Source: Paracoccaceae bacterium (lineage in GTDB: Bacteria; Pseudomonadota; Alphaproteobacteria; Rhodobacterales; Rhodobacteraceae). From it: DNA of 14,601 nucleotides. Shown in pieces: positions 1-7,168 of this stretch. The notes beneath the pieces are model-generated. The model saw only the letters and a list, made by a program, of their open reading frames with translations. It was not told where the DNA came from and ran no database searches. Positions within the stretch are counted from its first letter, which is position 1. Every line of letters begins with the position of its first letter. The position numbers were made by a program, and so were the translations under genes. The stretch lies in assembly GCA_020832725.1 (NCBI GenBank), contig JAFIEC010000081.1, forward strand, positions 1-14,601, given 5' to 3'.

Positions 1-102
1 CTGGCCACCGGCCTGATGCCCGCCATCGAGCAGGGCACGACGCCTGCCTGCCCGGCCACGGCGGCCACGCTCGCGGCCCTGCGGGCGGGCGGTCTGGACT
101 GA
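1..102 (+). CDS. 3' end of an unidentified protein-coding gene
   Basis: The window opens inside a reading frame (frame 1) that runs 33 codons to a TGA at 100-102. The visible C-terminus is rich in Ala, Gly, Thr and Leu and ends in LRAGGLD. Third positions are almost all G or C, as in the real genes here, so this is probably the true end of a gene that starts outside the window. Too little is visible to name a family. It converges on the tRNA-Gly gene, whose encoded CCA end lies only 9 nt beyond the stop. No clear terminator separates them. Confidence 0.6.
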   Translation: MATGLMPAIEQGTTPACPATAATLAALRAGGLD

Positions 103-111
103 GGGGAGGGC

Positions 112-186
112 TGGAGCGGGTGATCGGGATCGAACCGACGACATTCAGCTTGGGAAGCTGACGTTCTACCACTGAACTACACCCGC
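112..186 (-). tRNA. tRNA-Gly (anticodon CCC)
   Basis: The minus strand folds as a complete 75-nt cloverleaf including an encoded CCA. The 7-bp acceptor stem is GCGGGTG/CACCCGC with discriminator T. The D-arm is GTTC/GAAC. The anticodon stem is TCAGC/GCTGA with the 7-nt loop TTCCCAA, giving anticodon CCC. The T-arm is GTCGG/CCGAT with loop TTCGATC. The anticodon reads GGG glycine codons, which are common in the high-GC genes here. The architecture matches the bacterial glyU (CCC) isoacceptor. Confidence 0.97.
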
Positions 187-197
187 GCCGAAGATCT

Positions 198-225
198 GGT
201 ATCACCCCCCGCCGCGCCTGCGCAA
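198..225 (-). promoter_or_regulatory. Possible promoter of tRNA-Gly
   Basis: On the minus strand TTGCGC (220-225) is followed after 16 nt by GATACC (198-203), which would start transcription a few bases before the tRNA at 186. Each hexamer matches the sigma-70 consensus at only about three positions, so the position is the main support. Confidence 0.3.
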
Positions 226-289
226 GTGCCCCCGCGCCCCTTCTGCCACCGCGCTGCGACCGGAGGGTCCGGAATGCGTGTTTGGCGAA

Positions 290-331
290 GAGAGTGACAG
301 GGCGGGTGCGCCACCCTTGCCCGTCACCCTC
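290..331 (-). terminator. Probable transcription terminator after the SDR gene
   Basis: A long imperfect inverted repeat lies about 60 nt past the SDR stop codon. The arm GAGAGTGAC-A-GGGC-GGGTG (290-308) pairs with CACCCTTGCCCGTCACCCTC (312-331) around a tiny GCGC loop, with a few bulged bases. In the minus-strand direction the stem is followed by CTCTCTTCG, which is pyrimidine-rich but not a clean U-run. It is best read as a terminator for the SDR transcript. Confidence 0.45.
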
Positions 332-389
332 TGCCTGAAATACGCGCGCAAGCCACGGCGCAGCCGGGCGCGCAGGCGGAGCCGTTCGC

Positions 390-1148
390 CTAGCGCGGCT
401 CCAGCCGGACCGCGCCGTCGAGGCGCAGGGTGGTGCCGTTGAGCATCTGGTTCTCGACCACATGCACCGCCAGTGCCGCATATTCCGCGGCCCGGCCCAG
501 CCGGTGGGGAAAGGGGGGCAGGGTGGCCAGTCGCTCCTGCACATCCTCGGGCAGGCCCGCCATCATCGGTGTCTCGAACAGGCCCGGCGCGATCGTGACC
601 ACGCGGATGCCCAGCCGCCCCAGCTCGCGCGCGGCCGGAAGCGTGAGGCCGGACACCCCCGCCTTGGAGGCCGAATAGGCGCATTGGCCCACCTGCCCGT
701 CGGTGGCGGCGATCGAGGCGGTGTTGAGGATCACCCCGCGCTCGCCGCCCTCCACCGGGTCCAGCCTGGCCATGTGTCGCACGGCGAGGCTCATGACCGC
801 GAAGCTGCCGATGAGGTTGATCTCCACCGTGCGGCGGAACGAGGCGATGTCGATCTCGCCTGCCCGGTTGAGGATGCGCGCGCCGGTGGCCACGCCCGCG
901 CAATTGACGACGATGCGCGGCGCACCCAGCTCGGACACGCATTGCGCCATCGCCTCTTCGAGGGCCGCATCGTCACGCACATCGGCTGCCAGCGCCAGAT
1001 GTCCTGCGGCCCGCGCCTCCTCCAGCCGCGGGCCCGGCAGGTCGAGCACCGCCACACGCGCGCCCGCGGCCGCCAGATGTGCCGCCGTCGCCCCGCCCAG
1101 CCCGCTTGCGCCGCCGGTGATGAATGCCACATGTCCCTCGATGCGCAT
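390..1148 (-). CDS. SDR-family dehydrogenase, type II 3-hydroxyacyl-CoA dehydrogenase-like
   Basis: This 252-residue protein has the classical short-chain dehydrogenase layout. The nucleotide-binding TGGASGLG is at 11-18, NCAG at 82-85, an Asn at 111, the catalytic Ser at about 145 and Tyr158-x3-Lys162 (YSASK). The string IAPGLFETPMMAGLP and the C-terminal NGTTLRLDGAVR are typical of the type II 3-hydroxyacyl-CoA dehydrogenase/HSD17B10 group, which oxidises 3-hydroxyacyl-CoA with NAD+ in fatty acid or branched-chain amino acid breakdown. The start at 1148 is chosen because it follows AGGGGAGGG and places TGGASGLG at the usual distance from the N-terminus; the frame stays open to 1613 but that extension would run antisense into anmK. 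It diverges from anmK. The exact substrate is inferred from family resemblance only. Confidence 0.9.
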   Translation of the reverse strand: MRIEGHVAFITGGASGLGGATAAHLAAAGARVAVLDLPGPRLEEARAAGHLALAADVRDDAALEEAMAQCVSELGAPRIVVNCAGVATGARILNRAGEIDIASFRRTVEINLIGSFAVMSLAVRHMARLDPVEGGERGVILNTASIAATDGQVGQCAYSASKAGVSGLTLPAARELGRLGIRVVTIAPGLFETPMMAGLPEDVQERLATLPPFPHRLGRAAEYAALAVHVVENQMLNGTTLRLDGAVRLEPR

Positions 1149-1283
1149 CGCGCCCTCCCCTTTGAACCTGCCCCCTGCTAGCCCCCTTTGGCGGCCTCGT
1201 CGAGGGGCGGGAGACGGCGAAAGGGCTTGGCGGGGCCTGCGTTTTGCGGCACGGCTTTCCCGTGCGGCAAGGGAGGGGCGGGG

Positions 1284-2387
1284 ATGGCCAGAGCGACGGC
1301 GATGCGCCCGGTGCGGCGGGTTCTGGGCATGATGTCGGGCACCTCGCTGGACGGGGTGGATGCAGCCCTGCTCGAGACGGATGGCGCGGCGGTGCTGCGC
1401 GCCGGAGAAAGCGCCTATCGCCCCTATTCCGAGGCCGAACGGGCCGTGCTGGCGGCAGCCCTCGGCCATTGGCCCGGCACCCCCGAGGCAGAGGCCGCCG
1501 CCCGCGTGGTGGAGGCCGCCCATGTGGATGTCGCGCGCGGGTTCGAGCGGGTGGAGCTTGTGGGCTTTCATGGCCAGACGCTGGCCCATGATCCGGGCCG
1601 GGGGCGCACCCATCAGGCAGGATGCGGGGCGCGGGTGGCAGAGGCGCTGGGCTGCGCCGTGGTGTGGGATTTCCGCTCAAGCGACATGGCGCTGGGCGGG
1701 CAGGGGGCGCCGCTGGCCCCGTTCTACCACTTCGCGCTGGCGCGCGCGGCGGGGGAGGCACCGCTGGCCTTTCTCAACCTTGGCGGGGTGGCCAATCTGA
1801 CGCTGGCCCGCCCGGCGCTTTTGCTGCCCGAGGCGGAGGGCGCTCTGCTGGCCTTCGATTGCGGGCCGGCCAATGCGCCCATGGACGACCTTGCCCGGGC
1901 ACGGGGCCTTGGCGGGCGTGACGATGACGGGCGGCTGGCCCTGTCGGGTGCGGCGGACAGCGACATCGTCGCGGCGTTTCTCGGCTCGCCTTATCTGACA
2001 AGGATGCCTCCGAAGTCGCTGGATAGAAATGAGTTTCATTGGCTTCTGGAGGCTGTTGCAGAGCTTTCCGACAATGACGCGCTGGCCACGCTTGCGGCCT
2101 GTGCCGTGGCCGGCGTCCTGCGCGGGATGGCCGAATGGGGAAGAGATGCCGCGACGCTCCTGGCCTGTGGCGGGGGGCGGCACAATGGCGCGCTGATGGC
2201 CGGGCTGCGGGCAGGTCTGGCGCAGCGGGTGCTGACGGCCGAAGAGGCGGGGCTCGAGGGCGACATGATCGAGGCGCAGGCCTTCGCCTATCTTGCGGCA
2301 CGGGTGGCAGCGGGGCTGCCCACATCCTGCCCCGGCACCACCGGCGTTGCCGCAGCGGTGGGGGGCGGGCAGATCAGCCGCCCCTGA
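1284..2387 (+). CDS. anmK: Anhydro-N-acetylmuramic acid kinase
   Basis: AnmK opens the 1,6-anhydro ring of anhydro-MurNAc and phosphorylates it to MurNAc-6-phosphate during recycling of cell-wall fragments in the cytoplasm. The 367-residue length is normal for the family. Visible signatures are MMSGTSLDGVD (16-26), GFHGQT (94-99), DFRSSDMALGGQGAPLAP (129-146), NLGGVANLT (165-173), FDCGPAN (191-197, containing the likely catalytic Asp192), CGGGRHN (295-301) and PTSCPGTTG near the C-terminus. ATG 1284 is preferred because GGGAGGGGCGGGG lies directly upstream; ATG 1302 is a weaker alternative. No other recycling genes are adjacent. The stretch around 1996-2072 is lower in GC and contains AGG and AGA codons. 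The gene converges on the cupin gene. Confidence 0.96.
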   Translation: MARATAMRPVRRVLGMMSGTSLDGVDAALLETDGAAVLRAGESAYRPYSEAERAVLAAALGHWPGTPEAEAAARVVEAAHVDVARGFERVELVGFHGQTLAHDPGRGRTHQAGCGARVAEALGCAVVWDFRSSDMALGGQGAPLAPFYHFALARAAGEAPLAFLNLGGVANLTLARPALLLPEAEGALLAFDCGPANAPMDDLARARGLGGRDDDGRLALSGAADSDIVAAFLGSPYLTRMPPKSLDRNEFHWLLEAVAELSDNDALATLAACAVAGVLRGMAEWGRDAATLLACGGGRHNGALMAGLRAGLAQRVLTAEEAGLEGDMIEAQAFAYLAARVAAGLPTSCPGTTGVAAAVGGGQISRP

Positions 2388-2430
2388 GGGGCCCGTGCCC
2401 GGGTGACGGAGCGCCGGGCCTGCGGGGATC

Positions 2431-2862
2431 TCAGGCGCGGGGGATGTCGAAATCCGGCGGTGCCAGTTCGAACCCTTCGAAATGGAACCCGGGCGACACG
2501 GTGCAACTCACCAGCGTATAGGCACCCTCGCTCTGTGCGGCCTGCCAATGGCCTGCGGGCACCACGATCTGTGGCGATTGCCCTGCCAGAACATCGCCAC
2601 CCAGCAGCAGCTGGCGCGCGGGACCTGCGGCATCGGGCGACAGGCGAAGGGTCAGCGGCGCACCGGCATGCCACAGCCAGATCTCGTCGGCATCGACCCG
2701 GTGCCAGTGGCTGCGCTCTCCCTCGGCCAGCAGTAACAGGATGGCCGTGCCTGCGGGGCGCGTGCCCCAGGGGGCCTCGGCCATCCAGGTCTGGCGATAC
2801 CATCCCCCCTCTGGATGGCGCTTAAGCTCCAGCTTCTCAATGATCTGGCGCGCAATGCTCAT
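2431..2862 (-). CDS. Cupin protein of the DUF985 (cupin_5) family
   Basis: The 143-residue protein matches the DUF985/cupin_5 family throughout. It has HPEGGWYRQT at 16-25, the cupin strand with SHWHRVDADEIW at 51-62 (candidate ligands His52, His54 and Glu60), VPAGHWQAA at 101-109 and a closing GFHFEGFEL at 125-133. Members form small beta-barrels resembling yeast YML079w. No reaction is firmly established for the family, so none is assigned. Its ATG (2862-2860) follows the enolase stop codon with no base between them, so it is almost certainly co-transcribed and probably translationally coupled to eno. It ends 43 nt from the convergent anmK stop. Confidence 0.88.
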   Translation of the reverse strand: MSIARQIIEKLELKRHPEGGWYRQTWMAEAPWGTRPAGTAILLLLAEGERSHWHRVDADEIWLWHAGAPLTLRLSPDAAGPARQLLLGGDVLAGQSPQIVVPAGHWQAAQSEGAYTLVSCTVSPGFHFEGFELAPPDFDIPRA

Positions 2863-4140
2863 TCAACGCCTCAGGATGTCGCGGCCCGGATAAAGGGCGG
2901 TCTCGCCCAGCTCTTCCTCGATGCGGATCAGCTGGTTGTACTTTGCCAGACGATCGGAGCGGGCAAGGCTGCCGGTCTTGATCTGTCCGCAATTCGTGGC
3001 CACCGCGAGATCGGCGATGGTGGCGTCTTCGGTCTCGCCCGAGCGGTGCGACATGACGCAGGTAAATCGCGCGCGGTGGGCCATGTCCACCGCAGCCAGG
3101 GTCTCGGTCAGGGTGCCGATCTGGTTGACCTTGACCAGAAGCGAATTGCCCGCGCCCCGGTCGATGCCGTCGCGCAGGCGGGTGGGGTTGGTCACGAACA
3201 GATCGTCCCCCACCAGTTGCACCCTGTCGCCAAGGGCCTGGGTCAGCAGGGTCCAGCCCTCCCAGTCGTCTTCGGCGCCGCCGTCCTCGATGGAGAAGAT
3301 CGGATAATCGGCCACCAGCGCCGACAGCCATTCGACATTCTGCGCCGCCGTCAGGTCCAGGTTCTCTCCGCCCAGCCGGTAGGCCCCGTCAAGGTAGTAT
3401 TCGGTCGCCGCGCAATCGAGGGCAAGCGCGATGTCCTCGCCCGGTTTGTAGCCTGCCTTCTCGATAGCCTTGACTATGAAATCAAGTGCTTCTCGCGTGG
3501 AGCTGATGTTGGGCGCAAAGCCGCCCTCGTCGCCCACCCCGGTGGCGAGGCCGGCCTCCGACAATTGGCGCTTGAGAACATGGAACACCTCGGCCCCCAT
3601 GCGCACCGCCTCGCGCAGCGAGGGGGCGGAGACGGGTGCGATCATGAATTCCTGCACGTCGATCGGATTGTCGGCATGTTCGCCGCCGTTGATGATGTTC
3701 ATCATCGGCACCGGCAGGACACGCGCCGAGGTGCCGCCGACATAGCGATAGAGCGGCAGCGACAGCGCCTCGGAGGCGGCGCGCGCGACCGCTAGCGAGA
3801 CACCGAGGATCGCATTGGCGCCAAGGCGTGCCTTGTTGGGCGTGCCGTCAATCTCGCACAGCAGCCCGTCGATGGCGACCTGCTCGGTCGCATCCACGCC
3901 CAGCAGGGCCTCGGCAATTTCGCCGTTCACGGCCGATACGGCCTCCTGCACACCCTTGCCGCCATAGCGCCCGGGGTCGTTGTCGCGCCGCTCCGCTGCC
4001 TCGTGGGCGCCGGTGGAGGCACCCGAGGGCACCGCGGCGCGGCCCGTGCTGCCGTCTTCCAGGGTGACGGCCACCTCCACGGTGGGGTTGCCGCGGCTGT
4101 CGAGGATCTCGCGGGCGTGGATGTCGCTGATCGTGGTCAT
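2863..4140 (-). CDS. eno: Enolase (2-phosphoglycerate dehydratase)
   Basis: Enolase interconverts 2-phosphoglycerate and phosphoenolpyruvate in glycolysis and gluconeogenesis, and in many bacteria it is also found in the RNA degradosome. The 425-residue length is typical. Conserved elements are EILDSRGNPTVEV (11-23), SGASTG (39-44), H155 in GGEHADN, E205 in GDEGGFAPN, metal ligands D242, E285 (IEDG) and D312 (GDDLFVTN), catalytic K337 (LLVKVNQIGT), MSHRSGETED (363-372) and K388 in QIKTGS. ATG 4140 is chosen over an upstream ATG at 4155 because AGGAGCG lies just before it and MTTISDIHARE is the usual N-terminus. It lies 69 nt after the EamA gene on the same strand. A GCGGGC/GCCCGC hairpin in that gap lacks a U-run. 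Confidence 0.98.
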   Translation of the reverse strand: MTTISDIHAREILDSRGNPTVEVAVTLEDGSTGRAAVPSGASTGAHEAAERRDNDPGRYGGKGVQEAVSAVNGEIAEALLGVDATEQVAIDGLLCEIDGTPNKARLGANAILGVSLAVARAASEALSLPLYRYVGGTSARVLPVPMMNIINGGEHADNPIDVQEFMIAPVSAPSLREAVRMGAEVFHVLKRQLSEAGLATGVGDEGGFAPNISSTREALDFIVKAIEKAGYKPGEDIALALDCAATEYYLDGAYRLGGENLDLTAAQNVEWLSALVADYPIFSIEDGGAEDDWEGWTLLTQALGDRVQLVGDDLFVTNPTRLRDGIDRGAGNSLLVKVNQIGTLTETLAAVDMAHRARFTCVMSHRSGETEDATIADLAVATNCGQIKTGSLARSDRLAKYNQLIRIEEELGETALYPGRDILRR

Positions 4141-4209
4141 GGGCGCTCCTGGCATTCGGGGCTGGCGGGTCGCTGTGGGGCGCGGGCAGGGCCCGCTTCT
4201 GGCGCTTTC

Positions 4210-5109
4210 TTATCCAACGCGTGGTCCCGGGGGAAGGGGCGGGCGGCGGGCCAGCCGCCGCTCCCGGAAGAAGGTATAGAGCCCCGATCCGATGATCATC
4301 GCCGAGCCTGCCAGCATCGGGCCGTCGGGCACCTCGGAAAACACGATCGCACCCAGGATCAGCGCAAAGACCAGCCGCGTGTAGCGAAACGGTGCGATCA
4401 CCGACACATCGCCCGCCCTTGTCGCCCCGGTAAGGCAGGCATAGGCGGCGACACCGAACAGCAGCACAAAGCCGAAGTCGCGCCATTCGGCGGGCCCGGG
4501 GATGCGCGCCTCGGGCCCCGGGGCCAGCAGCAGAAGCGGCACGCCCGCCACCGCCACCGCCATCAGCGCCCAGGCCGAAAGCTGCGCCGAGGAGGTCGTG
4601 GGGTCTACCTGCCGCGTCGCCAGGTCGCGCAGCCCCAGCCCCACCACGGCAAGGATGGCAAACAGCGCCCCCGGCTCGAAGCCCGCGCCGAACGGGCGCA
4701 CGATCAGCAGCATGCCGGCAAAGCCTACCGTGATCGCGCTCCACCGCCGCCAGCCCACCTTTTCGCCGAACATCAGCGCCGCCCCCATGGTCACCGCGAG
4801 GGGCAACGCCTGCAGGATGGCCGACACGACCGAGATCGGCGCCAGCGCCAGCGCCGTGACAAAGCCCACCGTGCCCAGCATCTCGCCTGCGTTGCGCAGC
4901 AGCACGGGCCTCGCCAGCGCCTGCCGACCGAGCAGGCGTGCACCCCGCGCCCACGCCACCAGCCCGAAGACCAGCGTACCGCCCAGCCCCAGCATGATCA
5001 GCACCTGCCCCGTGGGCAGCGTGCCGGTCAGCCGCTTCAGGAAGACATCCTCCAGCGCGAAGCCCGCCATCGCGGCCACCATCAGCAGGCTGCCCCTGAG
5101 ATTGTCCAT
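4210..5109 (-). CDS. EamA/DMT-family membrane transporter (first of two)
   Basis: This 299-residue, very hydrophobic protein has about ten predicted membrane segments in two EamA-type halves. The first half covers roughly residues 5-135 and contains APISVVSAILQALPLAVTMGAALMFGEKVG in pieces typical of the family's helices 3-5. The second half ends near residue 285 and contains GDVSVIAPFRYTRLVFA. A basic cytoplasmic tail (FFRERRLARRPP) closes it. DMT proteins export or import small metabolites; the substrate cannot be read from sequence. The start at 5109 follows GGAGCGGAG and begins MDNLRGS; the frame stays open further upstream but that stretch is GC-rich hairpin sequence. It lies downstream of fur on the same strand and upstream of eno. 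Confidence 0.9.
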   Translation of the reverse strand: MDNLRGSLLMVAAMAGFALEDVFLKRLTGTLPTGQVLIMLGLGGTLVFGLVAWARGARLLGRQALARPVLLRNAGEMLGTVGFVTALALAPISVVSAILQALPLAVTMGAALMFGEKVGWRRWSAITVGFAGMLLIVRPFGAGFEPGALFAILAVVGLGLRDLATRQVDPTTSSAQLSAWALMAVAVAGVPLLLLAPGPEARIPGPAEWRDFGFVLLFGVAAYACLTGATRAGDVSVIAPFRYTRLVFALILGAIVFSEVPDGPMLAGSAMIIGSGLYTFFRERRLARRPPLPPGPRVG

Positions 5110-5158
5110 GCTCCGCTCCGGGAAAGGCGCCGGACAGCGGTCCGGCCTGTGGAAAGTC

Positions 5159-5207
5159 GCCGGGCCGGGGCCCGGCATGAACCTTGGTCGCGCGGGCCGG
5201 GCCCGGC
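5159..5207. repeat. Two perfect GC palindromes between fur and the EamA gene
   Basis: GCCGGGCC-GG-GGCCCGGC (5159-5176) and the 12-nt perfect palindrome GCCGGGCCCGGC (5196-5207) lie in the 106-nt gap. Both contain the core GCCGGGCC. They can form strong hairpins in RNA from either strand. The second sits 9 nt past the fur stop, so it may terminate the fur transcript or attenuate read-through into the transporter gene, although neither hairpin has a U-run. Confidence 0.5.
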
Positions 5208-5215
5208 GCAAGGGG

Positions 5216-5629
5216 TCAGCGGCGCTTGCGGATTCCGAAAAGCTCCAGCCTGTGGCCCTTGAGGCGATAGCCCAGCCGCGCGGCGATCCGCTCCTGCAGG
5301 GCTTCGATGTCGGGGTCGGTGAACTCGATCACCTCGCCGGTCTCGATATCGATCAGATGGTCGTGGGGGGCCCGCTCGGCATCCTCGTAGCGGGCACGCC
5401 CGTCTCCGAACTCCAGCCGGTCCAGCAGGCCGTTATCCTCGAACAGCTTGACCGTGCGATAGACCGTGGCCAGCGAGATGCGCGGATCGCGCGCGCTGGC
5501 GCGGGCATGGAGCGCCTCGACATCCGGATGGTCGGTCGCCTCTTCCAGCACCTGGGCGACCACGCGGCGCTGCCCCGTCATCCGCAGCCCCAGCGCCTCG
5601 CACCGCGCGATCAGCGAGTCCGCATCCAT
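5216..5629 (-). CDS. fur: Fur-family transcriptional regulator (Fur/Mur type)
   Basis: The 137-residue protein has the Fur-family winged helix at about 1-85, with TGQRRVVAQVL, HPDVEALHARA and the recognition segment ISLATVYRTVKLFEDNGLL (51-69). The dimerisation/metal half follows, with PHDHLIDIETGEVIEF (88-103) and LGYRLKGHRLELFG. Likely metal ligands are His34, Glu82, His89, His91 and His126. It lacks the CxxC zinc motif of E. coli Fur and has Pro88 where HHDH normally begins. The LIDxxTG form is usual for alphaproteobacterial Fur/Mur, which in several species senses manganese and controls Mn2+ uptake. ATG 5629 follows AGGGAGA; a longer frame to 5701 lacks this support. It diverges from the second EamA gene. 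Iron versus manganese sensing cannot be decided here. Confidence 0.9.
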   Translation of the reverse strand: MDADSLIARCEALGLRMTGQRRVVAQVLEEATDHPDVEALHARASARDPRISLATVYRTVKLFEDNGLLDRLEFGDGRARYEDAERAPHDHLIDIETGEVIEFTDPDIEALQERIAARLGYRLKGHRLELFGIRKRR

Positions 5630-5649
5630 GCCCGTCTCCCTTTGATCCC

Positions 5650-5678
5650 GGTTTAGCCGCTGCTCCCCGCGCGCGCAA
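5650..5678 (-). promoter_or_regulatory. Candidate fur promoter
   Basis: On the minus strand TTGCGC (5673-5678) and TAAACC (5650-5655) are exactly 17 nt apart, placing transcription start about 15 nt before the fur ATG at 5629. The hexamers are partial matches to consensus. I see no convincing Fur or Mur operator over it. Confidence 0.35.
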
Positions 5679-5694
5679 AGCGAAAGCTGCCGCC

Positions 5695-5723
5695 TTGACA
5701 CCCCCGCCCCCCGCGGTCATCCC
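5695..5723 (+). promoter_or_regulatory. Candidate promoter of the second EamA gene
   Basis: A perfect -35 hexamer TTGACA (5695-5700) is followed after 17 nt by CATCCC (5718-5723), a poor -10. Transcription would begin close to 5730, leaving a leader of about ten bases that still contains the GGGGGAT ribosome binding site. Confidence 0.35.
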
Positions 5724-5740
5724 TGCACCGCCCGGGGGAT

Positions 5741-6640
5741 ATGATGCGCAAGGACAGGATCGATGCGGCCGGCGCGGCCACGCTCGTGGTCTTCGCGGTG
5801 GCTATGGGGCTGAACCAGGTCCTCATCAAGCTTACCAATGACGGGCTCTCGCCCGTGTTTCAGGCGGGCGTCCGCTCGGTGATCGCGGTGCCGGTGGTGC
5901 TGGGGGCGGCATGGCTCTTGCGCAGCCGCCTCAGCCTGACCGACGGCACCCTGCGCCCTGGCCTGCTGGTGGGGGCGCTTTTTGCCGTGGAGTTCGTGCT
6001 GCTGTTCATCGCGCTCGATCTCACCTCGGTCGCGCGGGCCTCGATCCTGTTCTACACCATGCCGATCTGGGTGGCGCTGGGCGCGCATTTCCTGCTGCCC
6101 GGAGAGGGGATGAGCTGGCGCAAGGCGGCGGGGCTGGCGCTGGCGCTGGTGGGCGTGGCGGCGGCGCTGGCCGATCGCGGCGGCACCGGGGCGCTGTCTG
6201 GCGATCTGCTGGCGCTGGCGGGGGCGGTGATGTGGGCGGCAATCGCGCTGGTCATCCGTACCAGCGCCCTGGCGCGCACGTCTCCCGAACAGCAGTTGCT
6301 GTATCAGCTGGGCGTCTCCGCGATCATTCTGCTGGCGGTGGCGCCGCTGTTCGGCCCTGCGGTGCGGGATTTCGAGCCCGTCCACGGGCTGTATCTGCTG
6401 GTGCAGGGCGCGCTGGTGGTGGGGGTGATGTTCCTGGTGTGGTTCCACGTGCTGGCAATCTACCCGGCCTCGGACATGGCCGCCTTCGGCTTTCTGGCCC
6501 CGGTCTTCGGGGTGATCCTGGGCTGGGCCGTCCTGGGAGAGGAAATCGGGTTCGGTGTGCTGGCGGCGCTGGTGCTGGTGTCGGCCGGGATCTGGCTGAT
6601 CAACCGCCGCCCGCGCGTGGTGCCGCTGCCGCCGTCTTGA
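5741..6640 (+). CDS. EamA/DMT-family membrane transporter (second of two)
   Basis: This 299-residue protein has about ten membrane helices in two EamA repeats, roughly residues 10-140 and 155-290. Typical family strings include LTSVARASILFYTMPIWVAL in repeat one and PASDMAAFGFLAPVFGVILG in repeat two, plus a short basic tail (NRRPR). The family moves amino acids, nucleosides or other small metabolites; the substrate is not predictable. GGGGGAT precedes ATG 5741, and ATG 5744 is an equally possible start. It is only distantly similar to the other EamA protein, so a recent duplication is unlikely. It diverges from fur, which makes Fur control conceivable but unproven. It ends 12 nt from the convergent TusA-like gene. 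Confidence 0.9.
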   Translation: MMRKDRIDAAGAATLVVFAVAMGLNQVLIKLTNDGLSPVFQAGVRSVIAVPVVLGAAWLLRSRLSLTDGTLRPGLLVGALFAVEFVLLFIALDLTSVARASILFYTMPIWVALGAHFLLPGEGMSWRKAAGLALALVGVAAALADRGGTGALSGDLLALAGAVMWAAIALVIRTSALARTSPEQQLLYQLGVSAIILLAVAPLFGPAVRDFEPVHGLYLLVQGALVVGVMFLVWFHVLAIYPASDMAAFGFLAPVFGVILGWAVLGEEIGFGVLAALVLVSAGIWLINRRPRVVPLPPS

Positions 6641-6652
6641 CGATGTGCAACA

Positions 6653-6985
6653 TCACCGGGGCTCGGTCTGCGTCTGTGGCCGGTCTTCGCTTGACGCATC
6701 GCCACCTTTCGCCCGGATCAGCCAGCGCAGCGCCTCGCGCCCCGGCGTGACGGCCTCGGCCGGTTCCTGCGCCACGATCTCGTGACCTGACTGGGTACAG
6801 AAATGCGGCACGTCCACCACGGCCGCAGGGTCGTCGGACAGCAGGCACAGCAGGTCGCCCGCCCTCATCCCGCGCAGCGCCCGGGCCGCCCGCAGCACCG
6901 GCAGCGGGCACAGCATCCCGCGCGCATCCAGGGTCCGTTCGGGGCAGAGTGGCAAAGGGGGCACCGCGTCTTGCATGGCGCGCAT
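6653..6985 (-). CDS. TusA-family sulfur-carrier protein
   Basis: TusA-like proteins carry a persulfide on a conserved Cys in sulfur relay, for example to tRNA thiolation or molybdenum cofactor pathways. This 110-residue protein has the diagnostic LDARGMLCPLPVLRAARAL, with CPxP at Cys26-Pro29, followed by the usual short alpha/beta fold (GDLLCLLSDDPAAVVDVPHFC, GHEIVAQE). It has about 13 extra residues at the front and a polar C-terminal tail beyond the core domain. The start is uncertain: ATG 6985 and ATG 6976 both lack a clear Shine-Dalgarno. It lies divergent from ccdA, another thiol-chemistry gene, which may be meaningful or chance. Which sulfur pathway it serves cannot be told. Confidence 0.87.
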   Translation of the reverse strand: MRAMQDAVPPLPLCPERTLDARGMLCPLPVLRAARALRGMRAGDLLCLLSDDPAAVVDVPHFCTQSGHEIVAQEPAEAVTPGREALRWLIRAKGGDASSEDRPQTQTEPR

Positions 6986-7168
6986 CTAGCAGGCGGACCA
7001 TGCCCCGTCCACGCCCACTGCCTGCCTGCGCCGCTGCCATGCGCAGCCCTTCCGGGCCGCGCCCGAAACCCGCCTGCGACATTGCGCGCACAGCTCTCAC
7101 GCCGCCGTGTGTCGCAACTGCGTGACGCCGTGCGCGCGGCGCGCTAGGGATTGACCAAGGAGTCGCCC

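Noticed and set aside
1149..1613. N-terminal extension of the SDR frame
   Set aside because: The extra 155 residues would lie antisense to anmK, and the SDR nucleotide-binding motif and ribosome site both place the start at 1148.
2380..2392. GCCCC-TGA-GGGGC inverted repeat over the anmK stop as a terminator
   Set aside because: Only five base pairs, a 3-nt loop and no U-run; chance is sufficient.
4182..4196. GCGGGC/GCCCGC hairpin between the EamA gene and eno as a terminator
   Set aside because: Six base pairs with a 3-nt loop and no U-run; such pairs are expected by chance in this GC-rich DNA.
4003..5262. 419-residue plus-strand frame over the EamA gene
   Set aside because: Antisense to a ten-helix membrane protein; Arg/His/Gln-rich composition without domain features.
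6600..7100. 166-residue minus-strand frame overlapping the TusA-like gene
   Set aside because: The overlapping frame with the CPxP motif is clearly the real one. This frame is Arg/Gly/Ala-rich and runs into the EamA gene.
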